From Chryseobacterium sp. MEBOG06 (GTDB taxonomy: Bacteria; Bacteroidota; Bacteroidia; Flavobacteriales; Weeksellaceae): 64,000 bases of DNA. Of this stretch, positions 1 through 8,342 are shown one piece after another (the stretch's first letter is position 1; each line of letters begins with the position of its first letter). Under the pieces are notes generated by a model. It was given only the letters and a program-made list of their open reading frames with translations. It did not search any database and had not been told where the DNA came from. The position numbers were made by a program, and so were the translations under genes. The stretch is from positions 868,001-932,000 of the forward strand of contig NZ_CP084580.1 of NCBI RefSeq assembly GCF_021869765.1, read 5' to 3'.

Positions 1-105
1 CCACATTTCTGTTCCGAAAAGAACCCATAATCCTTTAGGGTGCCTGGAACTCTTATTCTCTACAAATTCATCCGGTTTCGGACTCAATGCTTCAATATTA
101 TCCAT
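1..105 (-). CDS. POT family peptide transporter, N-terminal fragment (runs off window)
   Basis: The first 35 codons of a gene that continues beyond the left edge, starting at an ATG at 105. The visible protein contains HPKG followed by a hydrophobic stretch and FGTEMW. This matches the start of the neighbouring transporter (HPKG...FFTEMWERFGYY), where ExxERF is the POT/PTR2 proton-coupling signature. It is therefore most likely a second, tandem peptide:proton symporter of the inner membrane. The two genes are paralogues on the same strand, separated by a hairpin terminator, so they are probably transcribed separately. Only the N-terminus is visible, so substrate range cannot be judged. Confidence 0.7.
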   Translation of the reverse strand, partial: MDNIEALSPKPDEFVENKSSRHPKGLWVLFGTEMW

Positions 106-180
106 TTCTATTGTTAATTTTTGTTAAGACTGACAAATATAGTTTATTTTGGGTTTTTGGCAAGGTTTTAATTTTATTTT

Positions 181-214
181 TAAATAAAAAAGCTGCGAGG
201 TACTCCCGCAGCTT
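181..214 (-). terminator. Rho-independent terminator of the POT transporter gene
   Basis: An 8-bp perfect stem (AAGCTGCG/CGCAGCTT, 190-214) with a 9-nt loop is followed, in the minus-strand direction, by a T-rich tract (complement of 181-190). It lies about 25 bp past the stop codon of the minus-strand transporter. Confidence 0.8.
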
Positions 215-237
215 GCTAATCTTTATAATATCAAGGA

Positions 238-1893
238 TTAATGTCCTTTTTCTCTCATGATTTTATTCAATCTTTTTAACATAGAAAGTCCTAAAAGTGT
301 CGCGAATATTAACAAAGCGAAGTTCACCAGGAAGTAATTGGTCTTGTTTTCATAATTGTACCATGTACTTGCAAGAATTCCGGAAAGCTTATTTCCCACA
401 GAGTTGGCAAGGAAGAATCCTCCCATCATCAAAGCTGTAATTCTTGCAGGAGAAAGCTTGGAAACAAAAGAAAGCCCCATTGGAGACAGGCACAATTCTC
501 CGATGGTAATCACTCCATAACTGGCAACAAGCCATAAAGGAGATACTTTTACAGCTCCGTTATCTCCAGCCATGACAGCTAAAACCATCACCAGACATGA
601 AAGTCCGGAAATAAATAATCCCAAAACAATCTTGGTAGGCGTCAATGGTTCTTTACCTTTTCTTCTCAGCAGAGCCCAGAATCCGACGATAACCGGGGTA
701 AGTGCAATCACCCAGAATGGATTGATAGACTGGAATAGTTCCGTATTGTACAGATAAACCTTATTTTCAGGATTTTTCTCAAGGGCAGCACGCTGTTCTG
801 GAGAAATGTTTTTAAAATAAACATCTTTGCCTATTTCTTTTTTTGTTTCTCCGTTGTCGTCCTTTTGAGATCTGAACTGATTGTCATATACCGGAACTTC
901 TTTATTTTCGTATCCTTTCCCTTCCACCATATAGATTCCCTCCAACGGCTTTTCAAGGGCAGCAGGGACACTTCTGTCTGTATAATAATTGGCCCATCTT
1001 GTCAATGCTGTACCGTTTTGTTTGAAAACAGCCCAAAAGAACATACTGATCAGGAATACAGAAAGTAATGCTCCGATTGAAGATTTCTCTTCCGGCTTGG
1101 CTTTAAAATAAAGTGAAGCATAGAAATAAATAACGGGTATGCAGGCAAAAATGAATGCATCTGTACTGTCGCTTCCGAATATATTATTAGGGATAAACCA
1201 GCCTAATGCTCCTGCAATGATAGCAGGAACGAATACTTTAAGCATGATTTCAGATAGTTTTGTATCACCTTCCTGTACAGGTTTCATCTGTGCAGCGTGG
1301 ATGTAATGCTTTCTTCCGATGGTGAAAATAACCATCCCGATCAGCATCCCGACTCCCGCAGTGATGAAAGCCTCACCCCAACCGAATTTATTACGCATGA
1401 AAGCAGCAATAATATTACAGATAAATGCCCCGATATTGATTCCCATATAGAAAATATTATATCCGGAATCTTTATTGGCTTTATAAGGTTCTTCAGAATA
1501 AAGATTCCCTAGTAGAGTAGATATAGTAGGTTTAAAGAATCCATTTCCTATAATAATTAATGCCAGAGAGCTATAAAATAAAGGTAAATCTTTAAAGACA
1601 CCCATTCCTATATATCCTGCGGCCATTAGAAAACCTCCAAGATAAATAGATTTAATGTACCCTAAAACGCGGTCTGCTAAAAATCCACCAATGAAAGGGG
1701 TAAGATAAGTCAGAGCAATATAAGTTCCGAAAATATCATCAGCAGTTTTGTCCGGAAGTCCAAGCCCGCCTTTCATACCAGTAGGCTCAATAACATACAG
1801 AACAAAGATTCCAAGAATCAGGTAGTACCCGAAACGCTCCCACATTTCTGTAAAAAAGAGAAAGGGCAGCCCTTTAGGATGTTTAGTCTTCAT
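238..1893 (-). CDS. POT (PTR2) family proton-dependent oligopeptide transporter
   Basis: An inner-membrane protein of about 551 residues that imports di-/tripeptides with protons. It starts MKTKHPKG and carries the family signature EMWERFGYY (ExxERFxYY) in the first helix, a GGFLADRVLG loop and about 12-14 hydrophobic segments. A soluble insert of about 80 residues (roughly 310-390) sits between helices, as in other Bacteroidota members. A longer frame could begin at a TTG at 1917, but that codon lies inside a TATTTTTG box (1922-1915, minus) that fits the Bacteroidota -7 consensus, so the ATG at 1893 is preferred. Its paralogue starts at 105. Family assignment is firm; the exact peptide substrates are unknown. 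Confidence 0.9.
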   Translation of the reverse strand: MKTKHPKGLPFLFFTEMWERFGYYLILGIFVLYVIEPTGMKGGLGLPDKTADDIFGTYIALTYLTPFIGGFLADRVLGYIKSIYLGGFLMAAGYIGMGVFKDLPLFYSSLALIIIGNGFFKPTISTLLGNLYSEEPYKANKDSGYNIFYMGINIGAFICNIIAAFMRNKFGWGEAFITAGVGMLIGMVIFTIGRKHYIHAAQMKPVQEGDTKLSEIMLKVFVPAIIAGALGWFIPNNIFGSDSTDAFIFACIPVIYFYASLYFKAKPEEKSSIGALLSVFLISMFFWAVFKQNGTALTRWANYYTDRSVPAALEKPLEGIYMVEGKGYENKEVPVYDNQFRSQKDDNGETKKEIGKDVYFKNISPEQRAALEKNPENKVYLYNTELFQSINPFWVIALTPVIVGFWALLRRKGKEPLTPTKIVLGLFISGLSCLVMVLAVMAGDNGAVKVSPLWLVASYGVITIGELCLSPMGLSFVSKLSPARITALMMGGFFLANSVGNKLSGILASTWYNYENKTNYFLVNFALLIFATLLGLSMLKRLNKIMREKGH

Positions 1894-2111
1894 ATATTCA
1901 ATTTTCAAATTTCCCAAAAATAAGTTTTTAATTTTAATTGATAAAATAAATAATGAAGACGTAAACGATTAATGAAATAAATATAATTCGCCATTTAAAA
2001 TTATGAACGAATAAAGAGCAAAGTTTCTTTAATCAAAAATCCCTTTCAAATTTTTGAGAGGGAAATGATTTGTTCATGAAAGAGAATTAATTGTGAACTA
2101 AAAATCATTAT

Positions 2112-2414
2112 GTGATCATAAAGAGCGAAAAAATTACAGAGGATTATCAATGGGTTTCGTTAGAAAATTCTATTTCCAGAGCAATTCCCTTTAATCAGGC
2201 CAAGCTGGATAAATTGAAACTGGAATTATATGATAGCCCTTTTAAATATATAATGAATGGACGGCTTGCCTTACCTGAAGGAAAAAAATTAGAACTTGAA
2301 GACGGAACCATTCTCACCAAAGAACAGTTGAAACCAGCTGAAGCCAACGAAAGAAAAAAAATAAAGTCTTTTAATAATCCAATAGAACTGGATAAAGCTG
2401 TAAAATATCCTTAG
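2112..2414 (+). CDS. Hypothetical 100-aa protein
   Basis: A small soluble, lysine/glutamate-rich protein that I do not recognise. The only usable start is a GTG at 2112; the overlapping ATG at 2110 is followed at once by a stop. There is no signal peptide or membrane segment. A strong terminator follows the stop by about 6 bp, which supports a real transcription unit. Upstream, an imperfect CCCTTTCAAA/TTGAGAGGG hairpin (2041-2062) could be an additional terminator or leader structure. Function unknown. Confidence 0.55.
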   Translation: MIIKSEKITEDYQWVSLENSISRAIPFNQAKLDKLKLELYDSPFKYIMNGRLALPEGKKLELEDGTILTKEQLKPAEANERKKIKSFNNPIELDKAVKYP

Positions 2415-2420
2415 CAAAAA

Positions 2421-2450
2421 AACCTTTCAAAAGTTTGAAAGGTTTTTTTG
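2421..2450. terminator. Bidirectional terminator
   Basis: The 11-bp inverted repeat AACCTTTCAAA/TTTGAAAGGTT (2421-2431 / 2434-2444) is flanked by A-runs on the left and T-runs on the right. It sits between convergent genes ending at 2414 and 2469, so it can serve both strands. Confidence 0.85.
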
Positions 2451-2468
2451 TTATAAGTAATATGTTGA

Positions 2469-4598
2469 TTATAAATTGTTCAAAATAAAATCAGTCATTT
2501 TCTGATACAACTGAGGTCTAGTCTGTCCACCGTAAATTCCGTGGTTTTTATCCGGATAAGCCATGAAGTCAAACTGTTTTTTGTTTTGAATCAAAGCTTC
2601 AGAGAATTCCATAGAGTTTTGGAAATGAACATTATCATCAGCTGTTCCATGGATTAGTAAAAATTTGCCTTTCAATAGATTAGCATATTCTGTAGGTGAA
2701 TTTTTATCATATCCGTCAGCATTTTCCTGGGGAGTTCTCATAAATCTTTCTGTATATACAGAATCGTAATACCTCCAGTTTGTTACCGGTGCCACAGCAA
2801 TTCCCATCTTGAAAACATCTGCTCCTTTAGTCATTGCCAAGCTGGTCATATAACCTCCGAAGCTCCATCCGAACATTCCGATTCTGCTTTTATCAATATA
2901 AGACTGGTTCCCCAACCACTTTGCAGCAGTAATCTGATCTTCAATCTCATATTTCCCTAAATTCATGTAAGTTACTTTCTTGTATTTAGCACCTTTATAA
3001 CCTGTTCCACGCCCGTCTACGCAAGCAACGATATATCCTTTTTGTACAAGATGGTTAAACCACATTGCATTTCCATTATCCCATGAATTAGAAACCTGCT
3101 GAGATCCGGGCCCTGAATACTGGAACATAAATAAAGGATATTTTTTATTTGGATCAAAATTCTTAGGCTTCATGATCCATGCATTCATCTGATCACCCAC
3201 TGTGTTTGGAATAGTGATGAATTCTTTTTCAGCAAAATTATCCGTTTTTAATTTCTGTAGCTGATCATTGTTATTCTGAAGTTCTTTTACCGCTTTTCCA
3301 TTACCGTCTTTCAAAATATAGGTGAAAGGTTTTGCTGCGGTAGAGGAGGTTTCAATGAAATAATTATAGTTTTTACTGAAATTGGCAGCGTTGTTTCCTT
3401 CCGTATTGGAGATCAGTTGAGACTTTCCATTTTCAATATTTATTTTGGAAACCACTTTATTGATACTTCCTTTTTCTGTTGTCTGAACGTATATTTCTTT
3501 AGATTTTGGATTGAACCCGTAATAGTCGGTTACTTCCCAGTTGCCTTTGGTAACCTGTTTTTTCAGTTTACCATCCTTGTCATACCAGTAAAGGTGACGG
3601 TTTCCATCTCTCTCTGAAGCCCAAAGGAAAGAATCATCATCCAGGAATTCTATCGTGGGACTATCTGTATCAATCCATTTATCATCCGTTTCTGTGAATA
3701 ATTTCTGAACCGCTCCTGTTTTGGTATTTACTTTTAAAATATCTGATGCATTCTGAACCCTTTCAGAAGTGACCAAAACAATTTCATCAGCTTTAGCTGT
3801 CTGGAAAACATTAGGAATATAATAATTTTTGAAAGAACCTAAGTTCAACGGCATTGTTTTTCCGGTATCAATGCGGTATAGCTGTGCAGAAACAACAGAG
3901 TTTTTCTCACCTGCTTTTGGATACTTATAACGCATCTCAGCAGGATAAAGATTTTTTCCATAGATTGGAATATAAATTTCCGGAACCTGGCTTTCGTCAG
4001 ATTTTACAAATACAATAGCATCTGAGTTTTTTGTCCACTCATATTGCTTGGCATGCCCGAATTCTTCTTCATATACCCAATCTGCCAATCCGTTAAGAAT
4101 TGAATTTTTTTTACCGTCAGTGGTAACCTGAGTGATTTTTCCTGAAGAAAGATCCTGATAGAATAAATTGTTGTCTGAAATAAAGGCCACTTTTGTAGCG
4201 TCAGGTGAAAATGTAGGCTCCTGAACTGTTTTTCCTTCGTTCAGACTGATTGTTTTTCCGGATTTTAAGTCTTTTACATCAAATTTTCCAAGAAAAGAAT
4301 GTCTGTAGATGGGCTGGCTTCCTATCTGTAAAAGGATTTTAGATTCATCATCGGAGAAAATATAGCTTTCAAATCTTCCATCAACAATATTTCCTTCCTT
4401 TTGAGAAGTTTTATAAGAATATTTTGCAATTCCTGTAGGTTCAATAACGAGATAGTTTTCACCGTTTTTCATGGAGCTGATCCCAGCAATCCCCTTTCCA
4501 CGGTAATATCCCGAGTATATTTTATCTAAAGTTATTTCCTGTGCTGACATATTTTGGAATGCTGCAGCTACAGTAAGAGTTAAGAGTAGTTTTTTCAT
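2469..4598 (-). CDS. S9 family peptidase, dipeptidyl peptidase IV-like
   Basis: A secreted serine exopeptidase, expected to release X-Pro/X-Ala dipeptides from peptide N-termini in the periplasm or outside the cell. The signal peptide begins MKKLLLTLTVAAAF and ends near SAQ. An in-frame ATG nine bases upstream (4607) is an alternative start. The N-terminal beta-propeller (DPPIV_N) carries the double-Glu substrate-binding motif in DWVYEEEFG (about residues 175-182). The C-terminal alpha/beta-hydrolase has GWSFGGY (Ser about 579), HGTADDNVHF (Asp about 654) and DKNHGIYGG (His about 686), the full triad. Length (about 709 aa) is normal for DPP IV. It is transcribed alone, towards a bidirectional terminator. 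Confidence 0.92.
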   Translation of the reverse strand: MKKLLLTLTVAAAFQNMSAQEITLDKIYSGYYRGKGIAGISSMKNGENYLVIEPTGIAKYSYKTSQKEGNIVDGRFESYIFSDDESKILLQIGSQPIYRHSFLGKFDVKDLKSGKTISLNEGKTVQEPTFSPDATKVAFISDNNLFYQDLSSGKITQVTTDGKKNSILNGLADWVYEEEFGHAKQYEWTKNSDAIVFVKSDESQVPEIYIPIYGKNLYPAEMRYKYPKAGEKNSVVSAQLYRIDTGKTMPLNLGSFKNYYIPNVFQTAKADEIVLVTSERVQNASDILKVNTKTGAVQKLFTETDDKWIDTDSPTIEFLDDDSFLWASERDGNRHLYWYDKDGKLKKQVTKGNWEVTDYYGFNPKSKEIYVQTTEKGSINKVVSKINIENGKSQLISNTEGNNAANFSKNYNYFIETSSTAAKPFTYILKDGNGKAVKELQNNNDQLQKLKTDNFAEKEFITIPNTVGDQMNAWIMKPKNFDPNKKYPLFMFQYSGPGSQQVSNSWDNGNAMWFNHLVQKGYIVACVDGRGTGYKGAKYKKVTYMNLGKYEIEDQITAAKWLGNQSYIDKSRIGMFGWSFGGYMTSLAMTKGADVFKMGIAVAPVTNWRYYDSVYTERFMRTPQENADGYDKNSPTEYANLLKGKFLLIHGTADDNVHFQNSMEFSEALIQNKKQFDFMAYPDKNHGIYGGQTRPQLYQKMTDFILNNL

Positions 4599-4721
4599 TT
4601 CTAACATTAATGGAATTCAAAGATAATAATTTTATTAAAATGTATTAAAAAGCTTTTCAAATACACTTTTTGGCAGAAAAATTGAATATACAATAAGTAT
4701 AAATCAAATCAATTAATAATT

Positions 4722-5195
4722 ATGGATACGAATGCATACAATCAGAAACTTAACCGTTATGTATTGAACGACCAGATTGTTTATACAGGTTTTTCCAGCT
4801 TTAAAGACGCCGAAGAATGTGCTCATAAAAAAGGAGGTGCATTGGTGGAAATAGTATTCAGAGATGGAAATGATAATCCCGAAATTGCCGATGAAGCGGG
4901 TTTGATAGAAAAAAAACTTCATTATTATGTGTATGCAGGAGATGAATATAAATTCATACATTCCTCTGATCCCGGATTCAGAAAGTATGCAGAAGAACTG
5001 CAGAAAATAAAAGCAAAAAATGATAAAACGAGTCCGGATGAACGATATTTTGCTAATTTCGAGATTGAAAATATAGAAGACCCGATTATTGTGATTAAAA
5101 ATGATCATTTTGAATCGGTAACTTCAAGAGAGCGTTCAAAATATTTGAAACATGCATGTGTTTATGAACTAGGGGTATCCCTGCCAAAATCTTAA
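4722..5195 (+). CDS. Hypothetical 157-aa protein
   Basis: A soluble, acidic protein with no signal peptide that I do not recognise. It starts MDTNAYNQKLNRYV at an ATG at 4722 and lies 11 bp upstream of the DUF6496-like gene, so the two are probably co-transcribed and end at the hairpin at 5403-5440. The middle part (GGALVEIVFRDGND) suggests a small mixed alpha/beta fold, but no catalytic motif is evident. Confidence 0.6.
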   Translation: MDTNAYNQKLNRYVLNDQIVYTGFSSFKDAEECAHKKGGALVEIVFRDGNDNPEIADEAGLIEKKLHYYVYAGDEYKFIHSSDPGFRKYAEELQKIKAKNDKTSPDERYFANFEIENIEDPIIVIKNDHFESVTSRERSKYLKHACVYELGVSLPKS

Positions 5196-5206
5196 AAAAC
5201 CTTATT

Positions 5207-5389
5207 ATGAGCAAGACCAAATATTCAGACAAAGCTCAGGACAAAGTAGGAAAAGTTATGCACGAATTCAAGGAAGGGAAGTTGAAATCTTCTTCCGGAC
5301 AGAAAGTGACAAGCAGAAAGCAAGCCGTAGCCATTGGTATTTCTGAAGCGAGAGAAAAAGGACTTAAGGTGCCTGCAAAGAAAAAATAA
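5207..5389 (+). CDS. Small basic DUF6496-like protein
   Basis: A 60-residue lysine-rich protein starting MSKTKYSDKAQDKVGKVMHE, with the pattern SRKQAVAIGISEAREKG in the second half. This matches small proteins annotated DUF6496 in many bacteria, whose function is unknown; the basic composition hints at nucleic-acid association, which is inference only. It follows the 157-aa gene after 11 bp and is followed by a strong terminator, so it is the last gene of a two-gene operon. Confidence 0.65.
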   Translation: MSKTKYSDKAQDKVGKVMHEFKEGKLKSSSGQKVTSRKQAVAIGISEAREKGLKVPAKKK

Positions 5390-5402
5390 GAAATAATTCA
5401 TA

Positions 5403-5442
5403 AAAAACAGATGCCCGGAAATTTTCGGGCATCTGTTTTTTT
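5403..5442 (+). terminator. Rho-independent terminator
   Basis: A perfect 15-bp stem (5403-5417 / 5426-5440) with an 8-nt loop and T-run. It closes the two-gene unit ending at 5389 and, because of its A-rich left arm, can also act on the minus strand. Confidence 0.88.
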
Positions 5443-5511
5443 ACATTAAAAAGGTGAAATTTATTGATGAAACCTGATTGTTTCATGGTTTCTTCGTTAT
5501 GTACCATTTCA

Positions 5512-7176
5512 CTATATTGTACTATTGTAAAGGATTTTGTAATATTCATCCGCCATTCTATCGCTGTTAAAATGATCTTTTACATCTTCCATAGCGGTTT
5601 GCTGGATTTTTCTCCAATTATCCGGACGGTCGTAGTAGGCTGGGATAATTTCATTTTCAAGAATCTCATACAGTTTGTTTAGATCATAGTTGTCCTGTTC
5701 ATAGATGCTCATATTCAGGTAATCAGCTTTAGGAACTACGAAAGAGTTTTCCCCATGTTTTGCAAACTCCGGAATCCAGCCGTCATCTGTGGATAAGTTG
5801 ACAGAACCGTTCATGGCTGCCGTCATTCCGGAAGTTCCTGACGCCTCCCTTGGAACTCTTGGGTTGTTAAGCCATAAATCCGAACCTTGTTTTAGAGATT
5901 TACTTAGAGAAAGTTCATATCCTGTAAGAACGGCCATGTTTTTATGAATCTTACTTTCTTCCACCAAAGTATTGAAAGTGGAAATAGCAGAATAGTCCAT
6001 TGGGTAAGGTTTTCCGGCCCATATAAACTGTACGGGATATTGGGGGTTGTTCAGAAGCCTGTAGAATCTGTCTTTGTCGTGTAAAAGCAGATCTGCACGT
6101 TTGTAGCCGGCAAATCTTCTGGCCCAGACAATAGTGAAGACATTGGGATTAAATAAATTTCCTGTTTGGTCTGCTACAATACTGAAAAGTTTTTTCTTTA
6201 AATGTTTTTTACGATAATCGAAAACGGTTTCATCATTTTCATCCATTGCATTATATAATGGTTTATCGGCCCAATATTTAAATTCCTGTGCGTTGGTAAT
6301 AGAGGTTATTTCACAGATTCCCGGGTATTTGCTCCACATAGCTCTTGAAACTACGCCGTGAAGCTGAGAAACTCCATTCGCAATTTTTGCAATTTTCAGT
6401 GCGCAAAGAGAATGGTTAAAACGGTCATCATCTGTTCCCTCAATGCTTTTTACTTCTTCCATACTATATCCGGAGAAATAGGACATATCGTAGCATAATT
6501 TAAAATTATGCTTTTCATTTCCGGCTTCTTCAGGAGTATGGGTGGTAAAAACCAGTTTTTCTCTTACTTTATTCAGGTCTCCGTCATATTTTTTCAACAG
6601 ATAAAATGCTGCCGGAAGCCCGTGAGCTTCATTAAGGTGGTAGACATCTCTTTCGATATTCATTTCATCTAGCAGTTTAGCCCCTCCTTTTCCTAATAAA
6701 ATATATTGGGCAAGCTTTGTAGATTCATTGGCATCATAGAGCTTATGGCAGATGGTTTTTGAAACATGATCATTTTCCGGAACGTCAGTAGATAGGAAGA
6801 ACATCGGTGCGGTGTTGAATATTTCAGGATCAAGGTACCATACTTTTACCCATACCGGAGCACTGTGAATTTCGATTTGAAATTTTATTCCTGTATCTTC
6901 AAGGAAACTGTACAACTTTCTGGTCCATACCGGCTGCAAAGTCTGATCATGATTTCTTGCCTGGTCATAATAGCCGAATTTCCATAGAATTCCAATTCCG
7001 ATAAGATCCTGCTTAAGATTGTAAGCACTTCTCATGTGCGATCCTGCAAGAAAGCCAAGGCCGCCGGAGTATATTTTAAGTACCTGTTCAAGGGCGAATT
7101 CCATTGAGAAATAAGCGGTTTTTTTGGAATATTGGGGATTGATGTTGTAGGGTATTCTGAAATTCCTGAAATCCAT
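5512..7176 (-). CDS. glgP: Alpha-glucan (glycogen) phosphorylase family protein
   Basis: A cytoplasmic GT35-family protein of 554 residues. The family cleaves glycogen or maltodextrin with phosphate to give glucose-1-phosphate. Its short length and motifs (AYFSMEFALE, SGGLGFLAGSH, HLNEAHG, FTTHTP, WARRFAGYKR) place it in the shorter, distant GlgP group rather than the 800-aa type. The PLP-site region reads EASGTSGMTAAMNGSVNL, with Thr where PLP-dependent members have the cofactor Lys (GMKAA); the DNA codon is ACG, so this is not a translation slip. Activity as a phosphorylase is therefore uncertain. A TACCTTTG -7 box lies at 7209-7202 (minus), just upstream. It is transcribed alone. Confidence 0.85.
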   Translation of the reverse strand: MDFRNFRIPYNINPQYSKKTAYFSMEFALEQVLKIYSGGLGFLAGSHMRSAYNLKQDLIGIGILWKFGYYDQARNHDQTLQPVWTRKLYSFLEDTGIKFQIEIHSAPVWVKVWYLDPEIFNTAPMFFLSTDVPENDHVSKTICHKLYDANESTKLAQYILLGKGGAKLLDEMNIERDVYHLNEAHGLPAAFYLLKKYDGDLNKVREKLVFTTHTPEEAGNEKHNFKLCYDMSYFSGYSMEEVKSIEGTDDDRFNHSLCALKIAKIANGVSQLHGVVSRAMWSKYPGICEITSITNAQEFKYWADKPLYNAMDENDETVFDYRKKHLKKKLFSIVADQTGNLFNPNVFTIVWARRFAGYKRADLLLHDKDRFYRLLNNPQYPVQFIWAGKPYPMDYSAISTFNTLVEESKIHKNMAVLTGYELSLSKSLKQGSDLWLNNPRVPREASGTSGMTAAMNGSVNLSTDDGWIPEFAKHGENSFVVPKADYLNMSIYEQDNYDLNKLYEILENEIIPAYYDRPDNWRKIQQTAMEDVKDHFNSDRMADEYYKILYNSTI

Positions 7177-7201
7177 AAATGCTGGTTTGTGTTAGTAGAA
7201 G

Positions 7202-7209
7202 CAAAGGTA
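7202..7209 (-). promoter_or_regulatory. Candidate -7 box of the glgP promoter
   Basis: The minus strand reads TACCTTTG, an exact match to the Bacteroidota TAnnTTTG motif, 26 bp upstream of the start codon. I see no clear TTG at the -33 position, so this is a partial match. Confidence 0.4.
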
Positions 7210-7386
7210 TTGATTATGAAAATAAACTTTACATTAATTAATAGATAAATTAATTTAAAAAGTATGTGTTGAATCGTTTTTTTACTTACCTTTAAATATG
7301 TAAAATTTTGATTATCAAAAACTTTTAACGATGAAGGCCAATGGCTGCATGTGTTCTTTAATTAAAATTTAAATAAAAAATCACAC

Positions 7387-8184
7387 ATGAAAAAGACATT
7401 TTCTGAGGAAGATCTGATTAAAAATCTGAGCTTATACTACCTGAACAGGCATTTGAAAAAAAAGCCCATAGAAAAATACCACCGTACCATAGATGAATCT
7501 CCGCTTCATGACCGTGAAAAATACAGAAAGAAGTCAGAAATTTTGCTTCTTAACTCCTTTATGCATCATTTTCCGGAAGTTAAATTTGAAAACCTTACCT
7601 GCGAAAGCCCAGACTTTATCGCAAAATTAAACGACAAAAAAATCGGAATAGAGCTGACCGAAGTTATCAATCATCTGGAAATGAAAAAAGTAGAAAGTAC
7701 TTTGAATAAGATGTTCCGTCAGGCAGAAATATTATTAGAACAGGAAGACACTACGAAATATCGTGGTGTTTATTTTTTAGAATTTCATCCGGATACGAAG
7801 TTTGATCATCTGGAAATGCAGCAGGAAAATATTATCAGCATTTATAAAAGTATCAAAAGAAATAAAGCGGCAGGTTGTGTAAAAAGTATAAGAAAATCTT
7901 TCCATAGAAGAAATGTATTTATCACCCATGAATACAATATGAACCTTTTTGACGAGCTATGTTCCGAAAAGATTTTAGAACTTATTGAAAAAAAGAATGA
8001 AAAATTTCCCTATTACGATACTTCAGTAGATGAATGCTGGCTGGTTATCGTTTCAGATATGAACTCTATTGCCTCCAGATATACTTTTATTCAGGATAAA
8101 GAACATTTGAATGAAGTAAAAAGTCCTTTCCATAAAATCTTTCACCTTGAAAATTTGTGCGGAAATATTACAAGTATAAAATAG
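7387..8184 (+). CDS. Hypothetical 265-aa protein with PD-(D/E)xK-like motif
   Basis: A soluble, lysine-rich protein with no signal peptide. Residues about 78-100 read CESPDFIAKLNDKKIGIELTEV. The order S-P-D-F, about 10 residues, then I-E-L-T-E resembles the core of PD-(D/E)xK nuclease-like domains found in uncharacterised proteins, although the usual Lys is replaced by Thr. An upstream KKSEILLLNSFMHHFP helix would fit the leading Glu helix of that fold. It is monocistronic with an AT-rich 200-bp upstream region. Nuclease function is a weak inference. Confidence 0.55.
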   Translation: MKKTFSEEDLIKNLSLYYLNRHLKKKPIEKYHRTIDESPLHDREKYRKKSEILLLNSFMHHFPEVKFENLTCESPDFIAKLNDKKIGIELTEVINHLEMKKVESTLNKMFRQAEILLEQEDTTKYRGVYFLEFHPDTKFDHLEMQQENIISIYKSIKRNKAAGCVKSIRKSFHRRNVFITHEYNMNLFDELCSEKILELIEKKNEKFPYYDTSVDECWLVIVSDMNSIASRYTFIQDKEHLNEVKSPFHKIFHLENLCGNITSIK

Positions 8185-8342
8185 TGTTGATTGTTATTAT
8201 ATGTTTAATTTTTTCATGTTTTAATTTAAAATAATTCAAAATTATTAAGATTTTGTTATTTGTAATTAAAATATAGGTATATTTGATGTAGGTTGAATAT
8301 CAACTGGTTTGTCACTACTATAACCATAAAAACATCTAATAT

